Positions 1 to 8,600 of a stretch of 64,000 nucleotides of DNA are shown one piece after another. This stretch comes from Luteolibacter luteus. Lineage in GTDB: Bacteria; Verrucomicrobiota; Verrucomicrobiia; Verrucomicrobiales; Akkermansiaceae. The stretch lies in the NCBI RefSeq assembly GCF_012913485.1, contig NZ_CP051774.1, forward strand, positions 6,200,001-6,264,000, written 5' to 3'. The notes beneath the pieces are model-generated. The model was not told the DNA's origin, searched no databases, and saw only the letters and a program-made list of their open reading frames with translations. The position numbers and the translations under genes are program-made. Position 1 is the first letter of the stretch, and each line of letters opens with the position of its first letter.

Positions 1-1874
1 TCCATTAGCGCGAAGCCGCCTTGGACATCGAGATCCTCGGTCAGCTTGCCGGTGGCTTCGAATTCCACGCCGCGCACCTTCACCGTGCCGAGCGGGATCA
101 CGAAGACGCCATTCGGATCGGTCGGGTCGGCTTCCAGCATGTTCTCCCGCTGGGTGTCGTAGAAGGACAAGGTGGTGAGCAGGCGGTCATCGCAGAAGTT
201 CGCCTTCACGCCGAATTCCACCGAGGTGGCTTCCAAGGCATCCGGGCTGTCACCATCGGGCAGGAGGCCGCTCTGCGGCTGGAAGGAATTGCTGAGGCCG
301 GCGAAGAGCGAGACGTTTTCCGTCACATCCACCACGCCGCCGAGGCGGGCGCTGACATTGCCATCGGAGAAGCCGCTCAGAGGAGGCAGCGGGTTGACGG
401 TCACGTTGCGGACGGCTGCGGAGGCGATGTCATACCAATCGTAGCGAACGCCGCCCAAGAGGTGGACGCGGTCGTTGATGTCCGCCTTGTGCTCGTAGTA
501 GAAGCCGAGTTCCTGGAGTTCCTCCGAGTAGCGGAAGTTCCGCTTTGGCAATCCGACCGGCGGGGCTTGCGGCGGCTGGCCGTAGATGGGGCCGAAGATA
601 TTGATCGGACGATAGTCGTAGCCGTCGATCGTGCGGCTGTAAGTGTCCGTGTAGAGGTAATTCACTCCGAAAAGACCGGCGTGCTTCACGGAGCCGGTTT
701 CGAAGTTCACGAGCAGCTCCGGCTTCAGGCCGAAGGAGTAGAGCTCCTGGTCGAAGTCGTGAGTCACCCGAGCCAAGGTGGGATTCCCATTCCATTCGTT
801 CAGCCAAGGCCCCGGATCGCCCGGGCCCTTGTAGAGCAAGTAAGTGTAAGGATTCCGCACGCCATTGCCCATGGCGCGGTTGTAATCCACCTCACCCGTC
901 AGGCGCAGGGTGAAGGTGTCGTCGATCTTGTGATTCCAGTAAACCGAGGTGCGGGTGTTGTGATTGTCGAAGTAATCGTCCGGCTCGTGGTAGCTGGTAT
1001 TGATCGGCGTGAAGTCGTCCTTGAAGCCCGCGCCCTTCAGATACATCACGCCGCGGTCGTAGGGTTGATCGCGATACTGATAGTCAAACTCGACCAGCAC
1101 CGAGCTGTCCTCGGCGTATTTCCACAGGATCGAAGGCGCGATCTGGTAGCCATCGGTGTGGAAGGCATCGCGGAAGGAATTCGCGGAGTCCCCGGAAACA
1201 ATCATCCGGTAGAAGGTGCCGAGATCGCCATCGCCGCTGGGAGCATTGCCCAAGGGGCCCGTGCTATCGACGAAGCCGTGGATGTAGTCGTAGCTGCCTG
1301 CCTCGAAACCGAGGGTGGTCGATTGGGTGGCCTGTGGCTTCTTCGTCACGTAGTTCACGAAGCCGCCGGGCTCCCCCACTCCGAACTCCACGCCGCCGGG
1401 GCCTTTGAAGATCTCGATCCGCTCGATGTTGGCGAAGCGGCGGGAAGCATTGTAGGAGACGCGGTTCCGCATCCCGTTGATGTAGGACTGGTAGATGAAA
1501 TCGAAGCCGCGGATGTTCACCAGGTCGCCGGTGCCGCCGCTGTCCTCGCCGGCATAAACGCCGGGAACGTAGCCAACGAGATCACGGATGCGCCGTGCGG
1601 AGGTGTCCTCGATGAAGCGCTCCGAGATGGTATTCACGGTCAGCGGGAGTTCCTCGATGGGAGACGGGAGGCCGGTAATGGAAGTCGTGGCGGGAGTGCC
1701 ATAGGCACCGCGCGGGCCGTCGCCTTCGACCACCGTTTCACCGAGGGTGGCGGGCTTGGCAGGGTCGGTCTTCGGTTTTTCCTGGGCTTGGGCAGCGGGT
1801 TCCTGGGCGTGGAGAGCGGGAACGGAAACGGTAGCAAGGGCGATCGCCAGCAGGCGGAATCGGGCGGATTTCAT
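1..1874 (-). CDS. TonB-dependent siderophore receptor (3' end outside window)
   Basis: Outer-membrane receptor that imports ferric siderophores using energy from TonB. The product starts MKSARFRLLAIALATVSVPA, a signal peptide with probable cleavage after LHA. A plug domain follows (about residues 45-170) with the family pattern ITGLPSPIEELPLTV, RRIRDLVGYVPGVYAGEDS, NIRGFDF and IEIFKGPGGVEFG. The rest is Tyr/Asn-rich beta-barrel sequence. The frame is open to base 1, so about 624 residues are visible and the final strands are missing. The ATG at 1874 directly precedes the signal peptide. No siderophore biosynthesis gene is in view, so the ligand cannot be named. Confidence 0.93.
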   Translation of the reverse strand, partial: MKSARFRLLAIALATVSVPALHAQEPAAQAQEKPKTDPAKPATLGETVVEGDGPRGAYGTPATTSITGLPSPIEELPLTVNTISERFIEDTSARRIRDLVGYVPGVYAGEDSGGTGDLVNIRGFDFIYQSYINGMRNRVSYNASRRFANIERIEIFKGPGGVEFGVGEPGGFVNYVTKKPQATQSTTLGFEAGSYDYIHGFVDSTGPLGNAPSGDGDLGTFYRMIVSGDSANSFRDAFHTDGYQIAPSILWKYAEDSSVLVEFDYQYRDQPYDRGVMYLKGAGFKDDFTPINTSYHEPDDYFDNHNTRTSVYWNHKIDDTFTLRLTGEVDYNRAMGNGVRNPYTYLLYKGPGDPGPWLNEWNGNPTLARVTHDFDQELYSFGLKPELLVNFETGSVKHAGLFGVNYLYTDTYSRTIDGYDYRPINIFGPIYGQPPQAPPVGLPKRNFRYSEELQELGFYYEHKADINDRVHLLGGVRYDWYDIASAAVRNVTVNPLPPLSGFSDGNVSARLGGVVDVTENVSLFAGLSNSFQPQSGLLPDGDSPDALEATSVEFGVKANFCDDRLLTTLSFYDTQRENMLEADPTDPNGVFVIPLGTVKVRGVEFEATGKLTEDLDVQGGFALM

Positions 1875-2182
1875 GGGCGGGTTTGTCAGAGGCGGCGGAA
1901 GGTGGGACCGAGGAGGCGTCCCTCCGGCGCTGGGCGACTAACGGGTGGGCGGAGGATTTCTTAGGGAGATTTCGGGGAGGGAGGGTGGTTTTTGCGGGCC
2001 TGTTCCGCCTGTTAAAAGGTGGGGAAATAACAGGTGGGCGTGAGGGGAAGATCGAAGGTTGGACGCCCGGCGCAGACGGTTGAAGTGGTTGGGAGCATTT
2101 GATGGGAGTCTGGCAGGAGGTGAAGGTGGGTTTCTACTGCCAAGGTCGGCTTTGATGGAGATGAAGGAACTTAGGGTCCTCC

Positions 2183-2404
2183 CGGCTCCCCTTCAGGGAG
2201 CAATACCCTGGCCGTGAAGACCCAGGGTTGCGCGCTGCGCGCTTACCCTGGGCTATCTCCCGGTTGCCCCGTTGGGGCTCTAGAAGAGGGCGTGTTGCGC
2301 GACTCCCTGGGCTATCTCCCGGTCGCCCCGTTGGGGCTCTAGAAGAGGGCGTGTTGCGCGACTCCCTGGGCTATCTCCCCGTCGTCTCGTTAGGGCTCTA
2401 GAGG
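2183..2404. repeat. 59-bp-period tandem array with hairpin leader (family A, copy 1)
   Basis: Inside the gene-free stretch 1875-2430. A leader with an imperfect inverted repeat (CCCAGGGTTGCGCGC facing GCGCGCTTACCCTGGG, about 2221-2252) is followed by three units starting CCCTGGGCTATCTCCC at 2246, 2305 and 2364, an exact 59-base step. Each unit carries a CCCCGTTGGGGCTC hairpin. The last unit differs: it has CTCGTTAGGGCTC. A second copy with the same leader and the same altered last unit lies at 31490-31775. The rest of the stretch (1875-2182) holds the upstream region of the receptor gene; I see no gene in it. Confidence 0.85.
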
Positions 2405-2430
2405 GGTCCTCAGGAGTCCATTCCGGAATT

Positions 2431-5373
2431 TTAGGGGAGATCCATGGCGGCGCGGAAGCCTAGGAGGTAGCCTTTGCTCTTGCCGTTGAAGCCGTTCCTG
2501 TTGGCGGAGCGGCAGCTTTCGGCGGCGCCTTCCCATGAGCCGCCGCGGAGGACGCGTTCTTCTCCGGAGGATGGGCCTGCGGGATCCATCACCGGGGCAT
2601 GCCGGTAGTAGTCCGGGGCGTAGAAATCGGAGCACCATTCGTAGACGTTCCCGTGCATGTCGTGGAGGCCGAAGCGATTCGGCTGCTTCTTGCCGACGGC
2701 GGTGGTGCCATCCGGGGCGTTGCCATAGCTGACCTCCGCCGAGCGGCCCCACCATCCGGCGGCGCTGAGATCGGATTGATCCGGGCCATTCGAGTAGGCC
2801 GTGGTGCTGCCAGCGCGGCAGGCAAATTCCCACTCGGCTTCGATGGGCAGGCGCAGGGCATGGCCGGCCTTTTGCAAGAAAGCCTGCGTGTCTCCCCATG
2901 TCACCTGCTCCACCGGCTTGTCAGCCGCGGGGTAGTAGCTGGGGTTCTTGCCCGTCACCGCTTGGTACTGCGCCTGGGTCAGCTCGTATTTGCCGAGGTA
3001 GAAGGGCTTTGAAATTACCACGCGGTGCTGCGGCGATTCGTCGGCAGCGGCTCCCGATTCCCCGGCGCTGCCCATCAGATAGGAACCTGCAGGAACCAGC
3101 ACCATCTCCAGCGGCGTACCTTGGAGATCGATGGTTGTCACCGGCGCAAGATTGGTACGATGGGCATAGTCGACCACGCTCTCCGTGCCATCCCAGAGCG
3201 GCCATTTCAGCGAAGCGGCGTCCACCGTGGACTCGCGGACCTCCGCCGGAGCCGGGGGCTGCACCATCATGGCTGCATCCGCCTTTACGGAAACGGCCAG
3301 AGGCAGGCTCGTCTGGATGACGCTTTCGCGGCTGAGGGAAAGATGATGAGGATTCTTCTCTTCATTTCCGAGCTGGTCCGAGGCTCCTGCCACGAGATCA
3401 ATCTTTCCTTCCGGCGCATACAGCACATGCGACCAATCGCAAGCCGGGCCCTGCGTGATGCTCGCCTTCTCGCCATTCACGAGGACCTCCGCCACCTGGC
3501 CGTCGTCCACGGTCACGCCGCTGACTTTCACGCGCCCGTCCGCCAGCCATTCCCAGCCGGTGATCATCGTGACCGGTGCGGCATCGTCGACCGGCTCGAC
3601 ATAGCGCAGCAGATCCTCGCGAGTGGCACTGGCGCCCCAGTTATTGAAGAATTCGGAGACGTGGATGTCGGAAAACTTCAGGTCGATGTAGTCGTGCCCC
3701 GCCGCATTCGAGCGCCAGAAGACGTAGTTCACATCGTGCGCGGTGAAGCCCTTGATCGAGACGTTCGGCGCGGTGCTGTGGAAGCCCCAGTGGGAATTCC
3801 AGACGAGGAAATCCTTGATCCGGAACGGATGCTTGTAATCAGGCCCCACGCCCTGGACATCGCCGCCGAGATAGGCCGCACGATCGATCACATTGCCATC
3901 ACGATCCAGATCCGCGGTCTCGCTCTGGCCATGGAAGCCGCCGAGGTTCAGGGCGAAGCGGCGCTGGCTGTGGGCCTCATTCCCATCGAAGCGGATGAAG
4001 GGCAAGGTGCGGACATCCACCTGGCGGCGCTTGCCATTCGGCTGGAGAACGGGAAGCACGGGCGAGAACTCCGGGGACTTCACCATCTGGAAGCGGTAGC
4101 CGAATTTCTCGCAGTCCACCGCGACGTTCCGCGTGAAGGCATTCAGGCAATTCGCCCACCAGAAGCCCGCGGCGTCATTCGTGTCGAAGTTCAGCACCTG
4201 GAGCGGCAGCGGTTTCCCCATCAGCGCCTGCACGGCGAGGTTGCGATCGAAGACATTGTTCACCTCCGTGCCATCCTCGAAGAAGTAGCCGTGGCCGATG
4301 CTGCGATAGCCCACGCAATCGCGCACGACGATGAAGTTCGAGCCATGGATGGTGACCCAGCGGTTCGCGCTATCCCAGACGCTGGCCCCGACGACCGAGC
4401 TGCCGCGCATGGTATCCGCGCAGAGGTGGAAGTGGATGGGATAGCGGCCGAGCACGTCCTTCTTCCCGAGATGGCGGAACTCCGCGTAGGAGATCGAACC
4501 CGCGGACCCGCGATGATACACGGTGTGGCCGCGGTGGCCTTTCGGATCGGCGGATTCCACCACCACATTGCGGCTGAGATTTGCCACCTCGCCGCGGAAC
4601 TCGCCGCTGGCCTGGTGTTTGAACTTGAGGGGTTCCTTCAAAAGGATGCCGCGCGGGTCCGCGCCGAGAACTTCCGCCTCCTCCGTCTCCGAATCGTCGA
4701 GCAGCGACGGAATCACGCGACGGCCGTCCCGCAGCTGATAGAACTCGCTCATCTCCGTGGCGGGAAAGACGACGCGGTCCCCTGCCCGCCAACCGGTCGG
4801 CTCGGCGAGCTCGATCTCCCGGGAGCCCCGGGAAGCGCTGCTGCCGAGCTTCACCCAGGTCCGCAGCATCGGCGCACCATGGAAATCCATGCGCCCGCCG
4901 CAGGACATGATCGCGGGAAAGGACTCCGGATCCATGCCCTGCACGTAAGTCAGGCGGATCACCGCGCGATGCTCCAGCGGGATCGGGGCCTCCGGCGTGC
5001 CGACCTCCAGCGCAGGACGCTGGCCGCCCTCCGGCAAGGAATAGTCGGGCGAGGGCGCGTGGCACTCGAAGCCCTCTTCCCGGCACTCTTCCCCGGCAGC
5101 GATGCGGATCAGGCCGGTGCAGAGCAGGGTGTCCTGATCCCGGGCAAAGCTGAGCGTGCCGCCGACGTGGACGGCGCGGATCACCGTCTCACTCGACACG
5201 TCATAGGTCACCCGGTGACCCGGACGAATCAGGACCACGTCCCCGGCGGCGGGTTTTTGCCCGTTTTCCCAGGTCCCCGGGGCCGACCACGGGCCGCTGC
5301 CGGCGCTGTGGATTTCCGCTGCGGAAGCGTGCAGGGCGGCCCCAAAAAAGAACAAGGTGAGGAATCGTGGCAT
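2431..5373 (-). CDS. Exported G8-domain / CEMIP-TMEM2-like beta-helix protein fused to an FGE-like domain
   Basis: A 980-residue exported protein of unknown substrate. After a signal peptide (MPRFLTLFFFGAALHASA) comes a G8-type domain (about residues 20-130: WSAPGTWENGQKPAAGDVV, ALEVGTPEAPIPL). A right-handed beta-helix region follows, with motifs that recall human CEMIP/TMEM2: RYPIHFHLCAD, WVTIHGSNFIVVRDCVGY and SIGHGYFFEDG. The last 230 residues are a formylglycine-generating-enzyme/SUMF1-like domain (EMVLVPAGSYLMGS, LPIEAEWEFACRAG, GLHDMHGNVYEWCSDFY, RVLRGGSW, GFRAA). Only one Cys (ESCRSANR) is present where true FGE has two, so this domain is probably a binding module. The ATG at 5373 is chosen because the signal peptide starts there; the frame stays open upstream to 5628. 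Extracellular polysaccharide binding or cleavage is an inference. Confidence 0.85.
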   Translation of the reverse strand: MPRFLTLFFFGAALHASAAEIHSAGSGPWSAPGTWENGQKPAAGDVVLIRPGHRVTYDVSSETVIRAVHVGGTLSFARDQDTLLCTGLIRIAAGEECREEGFECHAPSPDYSLPEGGQRPALEVGTPEAPIPLEHRAVIRLTYVQGMDPESFPAIMSCGGRMDFHGAPMLRTWVKLGSSASRGSREIELAEPTGWRAGDRVVFPATEMSEFYQLRDGRRVIPSLLDDSETEEAEVLGADPRGILLKEPLKFKHQASGEFRGEVANLSRNVVVESADPKGHRGHTVYHRGSAGSISYAEFRHLGKKDVLGRYPIHFHLCADTMRGSSVVGASVWDSANRWVTIHGSNFIVVRDCVGYRSIGHGYFFEDGTEVNNVFDRNLAVQALMGKPLPLQVLNFDTNDAAGFWWANCLNAFTRNVAVDCEKFGYRFQMVKSPEFSPVLPVLQPNGKRRQVDVRTLPFIRFDGNEAHSQRRFALNLGGFHGQSETADLDRDGNVIDRAAYLGGDVQGVGPDYKHPFRIKDFLVWNSHWGFHSTAPNVSIKGFTAHDVNYVFWRSNAAGHDYIDLKFSDIHVSEFFNNWGASATREDLLRYVEPVDDAAPVTMITGWEWLADGRVKVSGVTVDDGQVAEVLVNGEKASITQGPACDWSHVLYAPEGKIDLVAGASDQLGNEEKNPHHLSLSRESVIQTSLPLAVSVKADAAMMVQPPAPAEVRESTVDAASLKWPLWDGTESVVDYAHRTNLAPVTTIDLQGTPLEMVLVPAGSYLMGSAGESGAAADESPQHRVVISKPFYLGKYELTQAQYQAVTGKNPSYYPAADKPVEQVTWGDTQAFLQKAGHALRLPIEAEWEFACRAGSTTAYSNGPDQSDLSAAGWWGRSAEVSYGNAPDGTTAVGKKQPNRFGLHDMHGNVYEWCSDFYAPDYYRHAPVMDPAGPSSGEERVLRGGSWEGAAESCRSANRNGFNGKSKGYLLGFRAAMDLP

Positions 5374-5636
5374 TTCGGACGGGGTGAGACGTCTCCATGG
5401 CACCACAAAACGCCCGGGGTTCAAGCGTGGGAACGCGGGTGGATCCCCCGGGGATGGCCCGGGTGGCGGATCCGCAAAACTCACTTTCGCGATGTCACAG
5501 GCTATCCGCCCGGGGCACAATTCCTGCTTGGCAGGGGGGGCAAGCTGCCGTTTATTCCCCGCCCCGCGGTGGGATCCTTCCGCGCTGATACGAGAGCGCG
5601 GCACCGCGGGACCGGCAATTTTTGCCAATCCCTGCG

Positions 5637-8600
5637 ATGAATCCCTATTACCATCCGAGCACGCCTCTGGTCCCCGGTTCCCTGCACCGCCTCTCTGCCG
5701 AACGCGATAATTGCGGCATGGGAGCCATCGCGAACATCCATGGTAAACGTTCCTTTCAGGTTATCGACATGGCGCTGACTTCGGTCTGCAACATGACGCA
5801 CCGTGGCGCCGTGGACGCCGACATGAAGACCGGTGACGGATCCGGCATCCTGTCCCAGATCCCCTACCCGATTTTCCTGAAGGCCGCCGAAAAGCTCGGC
5901 ACGAAGCTGGAGAACGAAGCCGACCTCGCGGTGGCGGTGTTCTTCATGCCGCTGAATGACGTGGCCGGGCAGAAGCAACTGAAGGCGCTCGCCGAAGAAG
6001 TGGTGACCAAGCGTGGCATCACGATCATCGGCTGGCGGGAGGTCCCGGTGAATCCGGACGCGCTCGGCAAGATCGCGCTGACCAGCCAGCCGCACATCGA
6101 GCACCTGCTGCTGAAGAAGCCCGCTGCATGGGATGGCGATCGCTACGAGCGCCAGCTCTTCCTGTGTCGCCGTGAAATCGAGAAGAAGACGAAGGGTATC
6201 AACGGCTTCTACATGCCGACCTTCTCCAGCCGCCTGATTTCCTACAAGGGCCTGGCGATGCCGGCCGCGCTGCGTGCCTTCTATAGCGACCTGCAGGACT
6301 CGGATTTCCAGACCGCTATCTCGCTGTATCACCAGCGTTTCTCGACGAACACCTTCCCGGCCTGGCCGCTCGGCCAACCCTTCCGGATGATGTGCCATAA
6401 CGGCGAGATCAACACGGTGGAAGGCAACCGCAACTGGATGGCGTCCCGCGAGGAGTTCTTCTCGAACCCGATCTGGGAAGGCGACATCGAGCTGCTGCAC
6501 GACCTGATGAACGAGCATGAGTCGGACTCCGCCTCGCTCGACCACGCGCTGGAAGTGCTGGTGCTCTCCGGCCGCTCGCTGGAGCACGCGATGTGCATGC
6601 TGGTGCCGCCGGCCTATCGCAACGACGAGGACATCTCCGACGACCTGCGTGCCTTCTACCAGTACATCCGCTCCTTCTCCGAGCCATGGGACGGCCCGGC
6701 CGGCCTCGTCTACACGGACGGTACGAAGATCTGCGCCTCGCTCGACCGGAACGGCCTGCGTCCGTCCCGCTACAAGCTGACGGAAGACGGCCTGCTCTAC
6801 ATCGGCTCCGAAGCCGGTGCGGTGGTGATCGACGACTCGAAGGTGATCCGCAAGGGCCGCCTGGGTCCGGGCCAGATGCTGTCCGTGGATACCTCCACCG
6901 GCGTGGTCCGCAACGACCGCGAGGTGAAGGAAGCACTCGCGAAGCAGAAGCCGTATCGCCAGTGGATCGATGAGAATCGCCTGGAGCTGCGCAAGTTCTG
7001 CTCGCCGGATGCCCTGGCTCCCGCGGAGGACTTCAACGCGCTGGATCTTTCCCGCCAGCAGGTCTCCCACGGCATCTCGCTGGAGGAGCTGGACATGGTC
7101 TTCCCGCCGATGATCAAGGGTGCGCAGGAAGCGGTGTTCTCGATGGGTGATGACATCCCGCTCGCGGTGCTGTCCACCTATCCGCGCCTGCTCTTCACCT
7201 ACTTCAAGCAGCGCTTCGCCCAGGTGACCAACCCGCCGATCGACCCGATCCGCGAGTGGGCGGTGATGAGTGCCTCCGCTGGCCTCGGCCCGGAGCGCAA
7301 CCTGCTGGACGAAACGCCGGAGCACTGCCGGATCATCAATGTGGAGTCCGCGATCCTCTTCGAGCATCAGGTGGACCGACTGAAGCACCTCGACGAGCAC
7401 GGTTTCCCGGCTCAGGTGATCGATATCACTTGGCCTGCCGCCTCCGGAAACACTGGCCTGAAGCAGCGCCTGGATGAGCTTTGCAAGGAAGTGGAAGCCG
7501 CCGTGGACAAGGGTGTCAGCATCCTGATCCTGTCCGACCGCGGTGCCTCCGCCGAGCGCGTGCCGATCCCGGCGATCCTCGCGACCGGCACGATCCACCA
7601 TCACCTGAACCGCGTGCGCAAGCGCATGCGCTGCTCGCTGGTCCTGGAGTCCGGCGAAGTCCGCGATACCCACCAGGTGTCCTGCGCCTTCGGCTTCGGT
7701 GCGACGGCGGTGAGCCCCTACCTCGGCTTCGCGACCGTGCGCCAGCTGGTGGCAGCGGATGCGGGCAAGGGCAAGCTGGACGGCATCAGCGTGGAGAAGG
7801 CGATGGCCAACTACGCGAAGGCGCTCGAAAAGGGCGTGCTGAAGATCATGTCGAAGATGGGCATCTCGGTGCTCAACTCCTACCAAGGCGCACAGATTTT
7901 CGAAGCGATCGGCGTGGGTGGCGAGGTTATCGACTTCGCCTTCACCGGCGTGCAGTCGAAGGTCGGCGGCGTCGGCTTCGCGGAGATCGCGGAGGAGTCG
8001 CTGATCCGTCACAAGGCAGCCTTCCTCAACGAGCCTTCCGCAAATGGAACGCTGGATCTGGGCGACCCGGGCTACAACCGCTACCGCAAGTCGGGCGAGC
8101 GCCACGCGTGGACGACGGATGTCATCAAGAACTTCCACACCTTCGTGAAGAGCGGCAAGGCGGAGGACTACGATGACTACGTGAAGGTTTCCCTGGAGAC
8201 GAAGCCGGTCGCGATCAAGGACCTCTTCGAGTTCGTGCCGGTATCGTCCGGTCCGATCCTGCTGGAGGAAGTCGAGCCGATCGAGAGCATCCGCCGCCGT
8301 TTCACCACGGCTGCGATGTCGCTCGGCGCGCTTTCGCCCGAGGCCCACGAAACGCTGGCCATCGCGATGAACCGCATCGGCGGCAAGTCCGACTCCGGCG
8401 AAGGTGGCGAGGACCCGGTGCGCTACAAGCCGTATCCGAATGGTGACTTTGCCCGCTCTTGGATCAAGCAGGTGGCATCCGGACGCTTCGGTGTCTCGGC
8501 CCACTACCTGGTGAATGCCGACGAGCTGGAAATCAAGATGGCGCAGGGCGCGAAGCCCGGCGAAGGTGGCCAGCTCCCCGGCCAGAAGGTGAATGCGCTT

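Noticed and set aside
3025..5640. 871-codon plus-strand frame opposite the G8/FGE gene
   Set aside because: Shadow frame: the opposite strand has a signal peptide, G8, beta-helix and FGE motifs; this one has low-complexity His/Arg/Ala sequence.
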